A DNA stretch of 64,000 nucleotides from Streptomyces sp. CB01635 (GCF_002803065.1 NZ_NNBL01000036.1:1-64000), one strand, 5' to 3'. Numbered from the stretch's first letter, positions 43,497 through 51,728 are shown. Notes: generated by a model not told the origin, from the sequence alone. Translations and numbers: made by a program.

Positions 43497-44977
43497 CGGA
43501 TTCTTGGGAGGAACCCCGGGCGTTCACGCCCGGGAGGAATCGCATCCACGGGATGCGACGCGGAGCGTCGCCGTGATGTGCCGCAGGCCATGACGGCCGC
43601 GGAGCGGCCCGGGGCGTTCCGGCGGAGCCGGGCTCTGCCGGTGTGCGGTCAGGGCCGTGGCCGGTATCGCTCGTTCGGGTGAGGTGGGGCGAACGTGTGG
43701 TGGGTCTTCGTCCAGGTGTATAGGTTCGCTGATCGTGAAGCTGGTAGTGCGGGTGAAGCTGCTGCCGACGCCCGTACAGGCGGCGGCACTTGAGGCGACC
43801 CTGTATGCCTGCAATCAAGCGGCGACCTGGGCGGCCGGGGTAGCTTTCGAGGAAAACGCGCGACGTCCGCTTGAGCTCCGCAAGCACACCTATGCCGAGT
43901 TCCGGGCCAGGTGGCAACTGGGCGCCCAGGCCGCCCAGCACGCCATCAAGAAGACCTGCGATGCCTACACCACCTTGAAGGTGAACCTGCGTAACGGCCG
44001 GTACGGGCGGCCCGGCACGAAGCGTCATGCCCGGGCCTCGGGCAAGCCAGTGGTCTTCCGGCCTCAGGCGGCGCAGCCGTACGACGACCGGATGCTGTCC
44101 TGGCAGCACGAGCAGCAAACGGTGTCGATCTGGTCCACGGCCGGACGGCTGAAGGGCGTGGCGTTCACCGGGCAGGCCGAGCAGCTGGAGGTCCTGGCTG
44201 CGCACCGCAAGGGTGAGTCCGACCTGGTGTGCCAGGGCGGGAAGTGGTTCTTGATCGCGACCTGCGACATCGACGAAGCGACCGCGAGCACTCACCCGGT
44301 CGGGTTCCTCGGCGTCGACCTGGGGATCGTGAACATCGCGGTCACCTCCGACGGGGCACGCCACTGCGGCAGGCGGATCAACCGCAAGCGCGAGAGTGAC
44401 CGCAACCTGCGGTCCAAGCTGCAGAAGAAGAACACCAAGTCCGCCAAGCGGCGGGCGAAGAAGCACGCGGGCAAGGAAGCCCGGCGCGCCAAGGACATCA
44501 ACCACAAGATCAGCAAGCGGATCGTGGCGGAGGCTGAACGCACCGGTCGCGGGATCGCCCTGGAGACACTCACGGGCATCCGCGAGCGGGCACGGCTGAG
44601 AAAGCCCCAACGCGTCAAGATCCACTCCTGGCCCTTCGCGCAACTCGGCTCGTTCATCGCCTACAAGGCGAAGCGGGCCGGGGTGCCGGTCGTCTACGTC
44701 GACCCGGCGTACACCAGCCAGGAATGCGCCCAGTGCCATCACACCGCACGCGCAAACCGGCCCTCCCAGGCCGGCCGGGTCTGCGGCTTCGTTGAGCACG
44801 CAGACCACAACGCGTCCCACAACATCCGCCAACGCGGCTGGATGGCATGGGTCTGCGGGGCCCAGTCAACGGCCCCTGAACTCACCCTCATCGCGTGAGA
44901 ACTGGACGCAGCCGACCCCATCACCACCAGTGATGACTCGAGCAGCAAGCCCGGTCGTTCACGACCGGGTAGTTGAC
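43497..44977 (+). mobile_element. IS200/IS605-family element with TnpB only, copy 1
   Basis: The ends are set by comparison with copy 2. The left end follows ttcag at 43492-43496 and starts cggattcttggg. The right end is gggtagttgac at 44977. Terminal hairpins are cccgggcg-ttca-cgcccggg (43515-43534) and cccggtcg-ttca-cgaccggg (44950-44969). Both loops read ttca, the same bases as the target site. There is no TnpA transposase and no target duplication, as in IS1341-type elements. The element sits between a lipoprotein gene and a flavoprotein gene and breaks neither. Confidence 0.85.
43735..44898 (+). CDS. tnpB: TnpB RNA-guided nuclease, zinc finger damaged (copy 1)
   Basis: The 387-residue protein is a TnpB/OrfB. 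An N-terminal helix-turn-helix/WED region comes first. RuvC I is 'FLGVDLGIVNIAV' (Asp195), RuvC II 'GIALETLTGIRER' (Glu277) and RuvC III 'EHADHNASHNIRQ' (Asp357). The zinc finger starts normally ('TSQECAQCHHTA', Cys331/Cys334), but the second half reads 'PSQAGRVCGF' where copy 2 has 'PSQAVFSCRVCGF'. A net 9-base loss has removed one of the four zinc-binding cysteines. The start GTG is shared with copy 2. Activity is doubtful because of the damaged finger, although the catalytic residues remain. Confidence 0.85.
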   Translation: MKLVVRVKLLPTPVQAAALEATLYACNQAATWAAGVAFEENARRPLELRKHTYAEFRARWQLGAQAAQHAIKKTCDAYTTLKVNLRNGRYGRPGTKRHARASGKPVVFRPQAAQPYDDRMLSWQHEQQTVSIWSTAGRLKGVAFTGQAEQLEVLAAHRKGESDLVCQGGKWFLIATCDIDEATASTHPVGFLGVDLGIVNIAVTSDGARHCGRRINRKRESDRNLRSKLQKKNTKSAKRRAKKHAGKEARRAKDINHKISKRIVAEAERTGRGIALETLTGIRERARLRKPQRVKIHSWPFAQLGSFIAYKAKRAGVPVVYVDPAYTSQECAQCHHTARANRPSQAGRVCGFVEHADHNASHNIRQRGWMAWVCGAQSTAPELTLIA

Positions 44978-44997
44978 GGCTTGACCTTTCAGGCCGG
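44850..44997 (+). ncRNA. Predicted omega-RNA (reRNA), copy 1
   Basis: In studied TnpB systems the guide RNA is made from the 3' end of tnpB and the right end of the element, with the guide taken from the flanking DNA. Here the scaffold should end at 44977 and the guide would be ggcttgacctttcaggccgg (44978-44997). The 5' limit is a guess. Confidence 0.4.
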
Positions 44998-45076
44998 CGG
45001 AAGCGAGGTCGGAGGGGCTGGTGTGTGAAAGCCGTTGCGGCAGTCCACGTTGCCCTCGTCCGACTGCCCGGTCTTG

Positions 45077-46681
45077 TCAGTCGAGCAGGACACCGGGGTT
45101 GAGGATGCGGTGGGGATCCAGGGCGTCCTTGGCGGCGTGCAAGGCCAGCGCGAAGGGCTCCGGGCGCTGGAGGTCGTAGCTGGGGCGGTGGTCGCGGCCG
45201 ACGGCGTGGTGGTGGGTGATGGTGGCGCGGTGGCGGTGCAGGACTTCACCGGCGACGGCTTTGATGTCGTCCCAGATCTTGACCTCGTCGTTGGGCCGGC
45301 CGGCGACGGCCACGGTGAAGTAGGGGGCGGCTCCGTCCGGGTAGACGTGGGTCAGGCGGCAGTTGATGGTGGCCGGGTGTCCGGTGGCCTTGAGGGCGGC
45401 GGCGCCGACCTCGGTACGGACCTCGTCGATCAGAGCGGGGATCTTGTCCCAGGTGGCTGCGGTTTCGAAGGTCTCGACGACGGCTCCCATGCGGGCCAAG
45501 CCGTCGCGTAGGTAGGGCATGCGCAGGAACGCCGAGCGCCAGGCGCTCACGGCGGAGTCGGCCGGGGCGTTGCGGTCGGCCGTATGCGTCTGGCCGTGTC
45601 CGCCATGGGTGCGGGCCAGGTCCACGGCGCTCGTGAGGCGGTCGTCGACGGGGCTGGTGGCGGATTCGAAACCCAGGACCAGGACGGTGGAGCCGTTGTG
45701 GGAGGCGCCGGAGAGCAGGGCCTCGCCGGGGTCGAGCAGGCGGCAGTTGGCCGGGGCGAGATCGGACTGGGCGATGACACGCACGGCGTCCAGCGCGCGG
45801 TGGAAGTCGGTGAAGGCCACGGATGCGGAGGCTTTGTGGCGGGGGCGCTCCTGCAGGCGCATCCATGCCTCGGTGATGATGCCGAGCGTGCCCTCGGATC
45901 CGAGGAAGAGCCGGTCGGGCGACGGTCCGGCGCCGGATGCGGGCAGGCGCCAGGACGTGCCGGCTCCGGCGGGCGTGATCACGCGCAGGGACTGGACGAA
46001 GTCGTCGATGTGGGTGTGGACGGTGGCGTAGTGGCCGCCGGCGCGGGTGGCCAGCCAGCCGCCGAGGGTGGAGAACTCGAAGCTCTGCGGGAAGTGGCGC
46101 AGGGTCAGGTCGTGGGGCCGCAACTGGGCCTCCAGCACGGGGCCGAGGGCCCCGGCCTGGATGCGGGCTGAGCGGCTGGTGGTGTCGATCTCCAGGACGC
46201 GGTCCATCGAGGTCAGGTCGAGCGACAGCACGGCGCGGTGGGCGTCGCCGCGGTACTCCACGCCGCCGACCACCGAGGAGCCGCCGCCGAAGGGGATGAC
46301 GGCCACATTGTGGTTGCCGGCCCAGTCCAGCAGGTCGGCTACCTTCTGGTCGTCGGTCGGGTGGGCGACGAGGTCGGGGATCCGGCCGGGACGACCGCGC
46401 AGGGCCCGGATGACGTCGCGGTATGCCTTGCCCATGGCGCGGGCGGCGCGCGCCCGCGGGTCGGCGGTGACCAGGTGTGCCAGGGAGGGCGGGGGCATTA
46501 CGACGGGGCGAACGATGGGCAGGTCGGCGATGCGGGGTATCGGCAGCGGACGGTCCAGGGTGCCCGGCAGCAGGGCTCCCATCGCGGCGCATTCGGCGTC
46601 GTCGGGATGGGCGTCGGCATAGCCCCAGCCCCACCAGGAGCGGGTGCGGGAGATGCCAAGGTCGGTCGCGGTGGCAGGCAT
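45077..46681 (-). CDS. FAD-linked oxidase, alkylglycerone-phosphate synthase-like
   Basis: The 534-residue flavoprotein belongs to the VAO/PCMH family, close to alkyldihydroxyacetone-phosphate synthase. The FAD-binding PP-loop is 'VAVIPFGGGSSVVGGVE'. 'RHFPQSFEFSTLGGWLATRA' and 'PDRLFLGSEGTLGIITEAWM' follow in the order of the family. The C-terminal catalytic region has 'ATITHHHAVGRDHRP' with the His triplet. An N-terminal 'WWGWGYADAH' is also typical of the group. True ether-lipid synthesis is unproven for actinobacterial members; an oxidase for hydroxy acids is the alternative. A TetR gene is divergent and probably controls it through the palindromes at 46705-46737. Confidence 0.82.
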   Translation of the reverse strand: MPATATDLGISRTRSWWGWGYADAHPDDAECAAMGALLPGTLDRPLPIPRIADLPIVRPVVMPPPSLAHLVTADPRARAARAMGKAYRDVIRALRGRPGRIPDLVAHPTDDQKVADLLDWAGNHNVAVIPFGGGSSVVGGVEYRGDAHRAVLSLDLTSMDRVLEIDTTSRSARIQAGALGPVLEAQLRPHDLTLRHFPQSFEFSTLGGWLATRAGGHYATVHTHIDDFVQSLRVITPAGAGTSWRLPASGAGPSPDRLFLGSEGTLGIITEAWMRLQERPRHKASASVAFTDFHRALDAVRVIAQSDLAPANCRLLDPGEALLSGASHNGSTVLVLGFESATSPVDDRLTSAVDLARTHGGHGQTHTADRNAPADSAVSAWRSAFLRMPYLRDGLARMGAVVETFETAATWDKIPALIDEVRTEVGAAALKATGHPATINCRLTHVYPDGAAPYFTVAVAGRPNDEVKIWDDIKAVAGEVLHRHRATITHHHAVGRDHRPSYDLQRPEPFALALHAAKDALDPHRILNPGVLLD

Positions 46682-46704
46682 GAGTGCGCTCCAGCGGGTC
46701 CAAG

Positions 46705-46737
46705 TAATTTACCCAACAGTAAATTACCCTAGGGTAA
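46705..46737. promoter_or_regulatory. TetR operator region with overlapping palindromes
   Basis: aatttac (46706-46712) and gtaaatt (46719-46725) form one inverted repeat. ttaccctagggtaa (46724-46737) is a perfect 14-bp palindrome. The unit ttaccc occurs three times if the reverse strand is counted. The region lies between the divergent starts at 46681 and 46748. Confidence 0.7.
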
Positions 46738-46747
46738 GATCGGGATC

Positions 46748-47386
46748 ATGACAACGCCCTCTTCTAAGGCCGGCACCAAGGGCGTGCCGAGAGCCGACCG
46801 CGAACAACAGGTCCTGGCCGCGGCCACCGAGGAATTTGGCCACCACGGCTACGAGGCCACCACCGTGGCCGCCGTCGCCGCCCGCGTGGGCGTCACCAAG
46901 CCGCTGGTGCATCAGTACTTCGGCAGCAAGCAGGACCTCTACCTCGCCTGCCTCGAACCGGTCGGCGACCGGCTGCTGGGCGCCGTCCGCGCCGCGATGG
47001 CCGAACACGAGACCGGCGCGCCGCCCACGCCCCTTCGCGTACTGAACGCCCTGTTCACCGCCCTGAACGGGCAGCGAGAAACATGGTTCGTCCTCTACGA
47101 CCCCTCGCTGCCGCCCGGCAGCAACGCCGCCCACCGCGCGGCGTACTACCGCGACGCCATTGACGACCTCGCCGCGATCGGCACCGCCGACCTCGTGCAC
47201 GCCGCCGAAACCAGGGACCCACTCGACGCCGACGCCCTCAAACACGCATGGCGCGGCCTGTGCACCGCTCTGGTCCGTTGGTGGATCAAGCACCCCGACC
47301 AGTCACCCGAAGCAATGTCCCAGCGCTGCACCCGGCTCTTCGAGGCCGGCCACACCATCCTCGCCGCCGGCGACGACAGCACGTAA
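46748..47386 (+). CDS. TetR-family transcriptional regulator
   Basis: The 212-residue regulator has an N-terminal TetR domain ('VLAAATEEFGHHGYEATTVA', 'VAARVGVTKPLVHQYFGSKQ'). The C-terminal helical ligand domain has 'WFVLYDPSLPPGS' as a distinctive part. It is divergent from the FAD-linked oxidase gene with three ttaccc sites in the gap, so it likely represses that gene and itself. The ligand may be a fatty acid or lipid derivative; this is inferred only from the neighbour. Confidence 0.88.
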   Translation: MTTPSSKAGTKGVPRADREQQVLAAATEEFGHHGYEATTVAAVAARVGVTKPLVHQYFGSKQDLYLACLEPVGDRLLGAVRAAMAEHETGAPPTPLRVLNALFTALNGQRETWFVLYDPSLPPGSNAAHRAAYYRDAIDDLAAIGTADLVHAAETRDPLDADALKHAWRGLCTALVRWWIKHPDQSPEAMSQRCTRLFEAGHTILAAGDDST

Positions 47387-47499
47387 GCCAGACCGACCCG
47401 CCACCTCTGCTGTCAAAATTCGTGAACATCCGAGTGTCGCTCCATCCGCGAGATGTTTCCCGAAGCCGCGCACAAGCGCTGTCGCATCTCGGGTTCTGG

Positions 47500-48053
47500 C
47501 TCAACTTCCGTGAAAACCATGCCGACCGGGCTCGCGCCAGCCTCTGGACGAGCCGCTGACCTGCCGGTTGAACAAAGCCAGCCCCGCTACCCGGCCGCCG
47601 TCACCGGCGTCGGCGGGCACCTCCAAGCCTGGAAGGCGACCATGATGGTCGTCGGCGGCAACATGCTCGTCGCCCTCGACACGTCCCGCACCTACCAGAT
47701 CACCGCCCCGGCCTTTGCCGGCGGAGCCTTCGAGGACGTCGACTTCCAACTCCGGCTCACCGCAGGGGGACTGGCCGACCAGATCCGATTTGACCCCCAG
47801 ATGGCCACCGGTTACCGCGACCAGCTGACCGCCCGCAGCCTGCTACGTATGAGCGTTCTGTTCGGGCAGGGACTGGCCCGCTGCCGTCACCTGCACGGCC
47901 CCCGCTTGTGGCAGCTATCGAGATGGAAACCCGGCCGCACCCTCACCACCACCGCCCGCGCCCTTCTTCCACCGAGGTCGTGCGAATCCCCCGCCGGCTA
48001 CGAGGGTTCGAGCTCGTACGGACCTTGGTCGCGCCGGCGTATGGGGCGCTCGG
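47500..48053 (+). pseudogene. Decayed coding remnant, unrecognised
   Basis: A continuous part of about 100 codons ('AVTGVGGHLQAWKATMMVVG', 'GNMLVALDTSRTYQITAPAF', 'EDVDFQLRLTAGGLADQIRF') looks protein-like. It then shifts frame near 47930 and ends with 'VVRIPRRLRGFELVRTLVAP' and a stop near 48055. No start with a ribosome-binding site was found. I cannot name the family. Confidence 0.35.
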
Positions 48054-48560
48054 CTAAGACAGCTCCTGCCGCGCGGTGCCCGCCGCGGCAATGGTCAGGC
48101 CCCACCGCTCAGCGGCCACACGGGAGGCAGCGGCAAGCTGCGCCGCGCCGCGCTCGCCCCAGCGCAACAGCTCGGCCGCGTCGGCCGGTGAGACCAACAC
48201 CCGTCCGTAGGCACGGCCTGTGCACGGGTCCGGCGTGATCGGATCCGCCTTGTCCAGCAGAGCCGCGTATCGGACCTGGACGTACGGGGCTTGCCCGTCC
48301 TCGCGCACCAGCTGGTAACCCACCGGGGCCCAGTCCGAGAGGACGAGCTGGCTCTCCTCATGCACCTCTCGGCGCAGTGTCGCCACCAAGTCCGCGTTGT
48401 CCTCAGGCTCAGGCGTCCCGCCGGGCAAGTTGTACCGGCCCTCGTCGTCCTGCACGACCACCGCGCCGCTGACAGGGTGGAAGACGATCCCGTACACCTG
48501 ACGCACCTTGAACTCGGGAGGCGGCGGCCACGCTTCCACCCAGCGGACCGCATTCACCAA
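48054..48560 (-). CDS. Nudix hydrolase
   Basis: The 168-residue protein has a Nudix box 'GGTPEPEDNADLV' then 'ATLRREVHEESQLVL', which fits GX5EX7REUXEEXGU apart from the last Gly, here Gln. 'RQVYGIVFHPVSGAVVVQDD' and 'VGYQLVREDGQAPYVQVRYA' surround it. It should hydrolyse a nucleoside-diphosphate-linked substrate, not further specified. The start is a TTG at 48560 or a GTG at 48557. The toxin-antitoxin pair lies upstream on the same strand with a 62-base gap. Confidence 0.8.
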   Translation of the reverse strand: MVNAVRWVEAWPPPPEFKVRQVYGIVFHPVSGAVVVQDDEGRYNLPGGTPEPEDNADLVATLRREVHEESQLVLSDWAPVGYQLVREDGQAPYVQVRYAALLDKADPITPDPCTGRAYGRVLVSPADAAELLRWGERGAAQLAAASRVAAERWGLTIAAAGTARQELS

Positions 48561-48622
48561 CAGTGCTATCGCCTTCTGCCCCAGAGGGTGGGACTTCTCT
48601 GGGCACCTTCTGCGGTGGGGGG

Positions 48623-49009
48623 TCAGCTGACGGTCCAGTCGCGGAGCTGACGAGCGATGCCGGCCACGCCCACCTGCGTGGAAGCGGCGTCGCGGACGAG
48701 TTCGACCGCAGCCTTGACGGGGTAGTCGAGACGACTTCCGTTGAGGATCAGATACGCCTCAGTGGCGTGCCAGGCGAAAGCAGCATTCGAGTGCTCGAGG
48801 CAAGGGAGCCTTGCCAGGGTCTGCAGGAGTGCGCCCGCCTTCAGGTTCAGCGTCCCGTAGATGTCGTGCTCCAGGGCGCGCGCATTGACGCGTGCGACGG
48901 CCGCGTACAGAGGCCCGTAGTCATCGACCTGGGGGTCGCCATCGAGGAGCTCGGCGGCGTGGAGCAGGAAGGTGACGTCGAGTGGGTGCTCGGGGACGGG
49001 CTGGGTCAC
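48623..49009 (-). CDS. Fic/Doc-like toxin, catalytic motif degenerate
   Basis: The 128-residue protein resembles the Doc-like toxins of actinobacterial toxin-antitoxin pairs: 'LDVTFLLHAAELLDGDPQVD', 'LYAAVARVNARALEHDIYGT', 'LKAGALLQTLARLPCLEHSN' and 'AFAWHATEAYLILNG'. In canonical Fic/Doc proteins the core is HPFxxGN(K/G)R; here the matching place reads 'LEHSNAAFAWHAT', so the phosphate-binding GN and the usual Arg are absent. This degenerate form is common in Streptomyces. Activity may be lost or changed. It overlaps the antitoxin gene by four bases. Confidence 0.7.
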   Translation of the reverse strand: MTQPVPEHPLDVTFLLHAAELLDGDPQVDDYGPLYAAVARVNARALEHDIYGTLNLKAGALLQTLARLPCLEHSNAAFAWHATEAYLILNGSRLDYPVKAAVELVRDAASTQVGVAGIARQLRDWTVS

Positions 49010-49305
49010 GCGGCGCGCTCCTGCCCGTGCGTATCGAGATCACGCCGCGCGCGCTGTTCGGCCGTCCGGTGCTCAGGGCTCGGGTCCAAGCTGTCGGACG
49101 CGGAGCGGAAAGCGTCACCGCTGCGGGCGATGGACTCCTCGAATGCCGCCAGGAACTTCCGCTCGACCGCAGTCGCCTTATCAACGGCGGCGGAGAGGAT
49201 GTACTCCTGCAGGCTCATCCCTTCCTGTCGGGCGGCCGTTTCGATTGCTTCGCGCTGCGCCGGGTCGGGGAACCGCAGGTTCAGGGCCTTCGGATTGTTC
49301 GCCAT
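49006..49305 (-). CDS. Ribbon-helix-helix (Arc-type) antitoxin
   Basis: The 99-residue protein has an N-terminal ribbon-helix-helix: 'KALNLRFPDPAQREAIETAA' and 'RQEGMSLQEYILSAAVDKAT'. A charged helical C-terminus probably binds and blocks the toxin. It overlaps the Fic-like toxin gene by four bases (ATGA), the usual layout with the antitoxin first. Two atggtac repeats overlap and precede its start, suiting autoregulation. Confidence 0.8.
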   Translation of the reverse strand: MANNPKALNLRFPDPAQREAIETAARQEGMSLQEYILSAAVDKATAVERKFLAAFEESIARSGDAFRSASDSLDPSPEHRTAEQRARRDLDTHGQERAA

Positions 49306-49319
49306 GGTACCGATGGTAC
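49304..49319 (-). promoter_or_regulatory. Direct repeat at the antitoxin start, likely operator
   Basis: atggtac occurs at 49304-49310 and again at 49313-49319, nine bases apart, overlapping the start codon of the antitoxin. Ribbon-helix-helix antitoxins usually bind such short tandem sites. Confidence 0.45.
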
Positions 49320-49510
49320 TACTGGCCCCAACGTTGGGGCTAGGTGCGCCCCTGGCGACCGGGGCGGCGCAGCGGCGAGAGCGAAGCCCTCCCCGCGCGT
49401 ACCGGCGACACAGGTGAACATCAAGGCCGGCGCGACTCGCCGCCCGGAACCGCCAAAGGTCCGCTGACCTGCACTGTCACCGATCACGGATCACCAATCG
49501 GAGAGCCCGC

Positions 49511-49531
49511 CTCATGAAAGCGCGAGGCTAG
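49511..49531 (+). repeat. 21-bp direct repeat, left
   Basis: ctcatgaaagcgcgaggcta plus g. It matches 51708-51728 with one mismatch and overlaps the stop codon of the LysR gene. Confidence 0.75.
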
Positions 49532-50460
49532 GGTCGCGGCGGGTCATGCCGCTGTGCGCGGCCGATCGCTTCCAGCAGGCGGAGGACTGCTGCGTCGGCA
49601 TCGGGACGGTATACCGCGAACACCGTGGTCTCCAGATACGGAGATGACCCTTGCACTGGAACGAAGGCGATCCCGGGAACGCCGAAATCCCGCAGACCTT
49701 CGGACAGGAGACTCACACACAATCCGGAGGCGACGTAACTGAGCAGGCCGCTGAGGTCGTCGGCCACGGCGCGCCTGCGGGGAGTGAACCCTGCTTGACG
49801 GCAGGCGAGCTGGACTTGTTCGGCCAGTGCGGGAAGGACCGTCACGCTCGGAAGAACGAAGTCCTGGTCGCGCAAGGCCTCCAGCCCGATTGCGTCGGCC
49901 TCGGCCAGCGGGTGATCCTGCGGCAGTGCCGCGGTCAGTCGCTCGACGGCGAAGACCTCGCTGGCCAGATCGCTCGATAGGACAGAGGTGTCGCGCAGGT
50001 ACCCCAGGTCCAGCGTGCCGGAGCGTACCTTCTCGGCGATGGCGGCCGACGAGTCCTGGTGCAGGTGCACCCGCAGTCCGGGCAGTTCCTCAGCCACCGC
50101 CCGCAGCAGTCTGGGCACGTAGAGGTGGCTGACGATGGTCACGTACCCCACACGGATGTCCCCTTCCAGGCCGCCCGCGACCCGTCGGACCCGCTCGATG
50201 GCCGCCTCCTGCGCATCGAGGAGCCGCCGCGCGTCCACGACGAAGGCCGCACCCGCCGGAGTCAGACGAACACCTCCCGGGCCCCGCTCGAACAGCCGCA
50301 CATCCAGACCGCGCTCCAGGCGCTGTATCGACTGGCTCAGCGGCGGCTGGCTCATGCCAAGACGCTCCGCTGCACGCCCGAAATGCTTCTCGTCGGCCAC
50401 GACCAGAAACTGCTCCAACAGGCGTTTGGTCAGAGAAATATCATTAAACATATCGACCAT
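49528..50460 (-). CDS. LysR-family transcriptional regulator
   Basis: The 310-residue regulator has a helix-turn-helix 'AAERLGMSQPPLSQSIQRLE' near residues 30-50 and a full effector domain ('GDIRVGYVTIVSHLYVPRLL', 'LDLGYLRDTSVLSSDLASEV'). A T-N11-A palindrome lies over its start (50450-50468). It is divergent from an enoyl-CoA hydratase-like gene and probably controls it. Its stop codon lies in the 21-bp direct repeat that bounds the two-gene cassette. Confidence 0.88.
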   Translation of the reverse strand: MVDMFNDISLTKRLLEQFLVVADEKHFGRAAERLGMSQPPLSQSIQRLERGLDVRLFERGPGGVRLTPAGAAFVVDARRLLDAQEAAIERVRRVAGGLEGDIRVGYVTIVSHLYVPRLLRAVAEELPGLRVHLHQDSSAAIAEKVRSGTLDLGYLRDTSVLSSDLASEVFAVERLTAALPQDHPLAEADAIGLEALRDQDFVLPSVTVLPALAEQVQLACRQAGFTPRRRAVADDLSGLLSYVASGLCVSLLSEGLRDFGVPGIAFVPVQGSSPYLETTVFAVYRPDADAAVLRLLEAIGRAQRHDPPRP

Positions 50461-50468
50461 GCCGATAT
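50450..50468. promoter_or_regulatory. LysR-type operator at the regulator start
   Basis: atatcg (50450-50455) and cgatat (50463-50468) form an inverted repeat with a 7-base spacer and contain a T-N11-A core (50453/50465). The site covers the first codons of the LysR gene, typical for autorepression. Confidence 0.6.
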
Positions 50469-50580
50469 CATATATTGGACAGGATGGCAGGGATTAGTGT
50501 CGACTGGTCCCGCTATCGCACCTCACCGAGCGGGAAAGCCGGCGACCTGCGCGAACTCCTACCAAGGCAGGAAGATCAAT

Positions 50581-51438
50581 ATGAGCGACGTGCGCGAAAT
50601 GGCGACCCCCGTTCACATCATCGAGGAGACGCCGGCCTACTGGCGGGCCCTGTTCGACAACCCGCCCCTCAACGTGGCCGACCAAGCCGTCTTCGAGGGT
50701 CTGCAGGACCTGCTCGCACGGATGGACGCCAGCCCGGACCTCCGCGTCGTCGTCTTCGAGAGCGCGAACCCCGACTTCTACCTCGCCCACACTGACATGT
50801 CCGGCGAGTCCAGGAACTACACCAACAGCGGTGGTCCTTCCGGCGTGAGCATCCTTATGGACACCCTCGTCCGCCTCACCAAGTCCCCCGTGGTCAGCAT
50901 CGCGAAAATCCGCGGCCGCGCCCGCGGTTTGGGCAGCGAATTCGCCCTCGCCTGCGACATGCGCTTCGCCTCCCGCGAGAACGCCATCCTTGGTCAGCCC
51001 GAGGTCGGCGCCGGGGTCATCCCCGGCGCCGGTGGCACGGAGCGTCTTCCCTGGCTGAGCGGCCGGGGCCGTGCGCTGGAAATCATTCTCGGCGCGGACG
51101 ACTTCGACGCCGACACCGCTGAACGGTACGGCTGGGTCAACCGGTCCCTTCCGGACAGCGAACTGGACGGTTTCGTCGACACGCTCGCACGGCGCCTCGC
51201 CTCTTTTGACCGGCGCCCGATCGAGGCGGCGAAGAACCTCGTGAACCAGGTTTCCCTGCCTCCCCTCGACAGGCTCCTCGACGGCCGCAACGCGTTCCTC
51301 GCCACCCTTGCCTGGCCCGAGACCCAGCAGCGAGTCGCCGCCCTGTTCAAGCGCGGGATGCAGCAGGAAGGCGACCTGGAAAACCGATTCGGCGCACACG
51401 TCGCCGATCTGCGCGACGACGGCCCCAAGGCCGTGTAG
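50581..51438 (+). CDS. Enoyl-CoA hydratase/isomerase family protein
   Basis: The 285-residue protein is a crotonase-fold enzyme: 'WRALFDNPPLNVADQAVFEG', 'LRVVVFESANPDFYLAHTD', oxyanion-hole region 'IRGRARGLGSEFALACDMRF' and 'LGQPEVGAGVIPGAGGTERL'. The Glu at 'QPEVGAG' is in the position of one catalytic Glu. The substrate is unknown; related proteins act on acyl-CoAs or in polyketide-like pathways. An aggaag site lies eight bases before the ATG. It is divergent from the LysR gene. Confidence 0.85.
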   Translation: MSDVREMATPVHIIEETPAYWRALFDNPPLNVADQAVFEGLQDLLARMDASPDLRVVVFESANPDFYLAHTDMSGESRNYTNSGGPSGVSILMDTLVRLTKSPVVSIAKIRGRARGLGSEFALACDMRFASRENAILGQPEVGAGVIPGAGGTERLPWLSGRGRALEIILGADDFDADTAERYGWVNRSLPDSELDGFVDTLARRLASFDRRPIEAAKNLVNQVSLPPLDRLLDGRNAFLATLAWPETQQRVAALFKRGMQQEGDLENRFGAHVADLRDDGPKAV

Positions 51439-51728
51439 TCAGCCGGCTCCTGTCTCCAGCCCGCATCCGCGCAGCCCGCGACACCGGCCCGCGAAACCTC
51501 CCCCTGCACGAGATTCGCAAGCCGCGGGCGGTGCTGCGAGACCACACCCCGAGCGTTGCGCTCAACGCGGACAGGCGGGTATGACCCGCTACGCTTCTTC
51601 ACCTGGAGAGTGCAGCTTTCCTGACGACGACAAGGACCTTCGACAAGCCCTATCATCCCAGGTCAGAGGGGCTCTCCGTCTTTTTGGTCAGTCCCTGGAC
51701 GGCCCTGCTCGTGAAAGCGCGAGGCTAG
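51439..51728. other. Intergenic stretch ending in a direct repeat
   Basis: No gene is supported. The right end is the second 21-bp repeat (51708-51728). The piece 51655-51715 has ttttt in an otherwise GC-rich surround. Confidence 0.4.
51708..51728 (+). repeat. 21-bp direct repeat, right
   Basis: ctcgtgaaagcgcgaggcta plus g. It is the partner of 49511-49531 in the same orientation. The replication-relaxation homology starts right after it. Confidence 0.75.

Noticed and set aside
43441..44832. Minus-strand frame across TnpB copy 1
   Set aside because: It is the antisense of the TnpB gene; the same shadow occurs at copy 2 (62441-63763).
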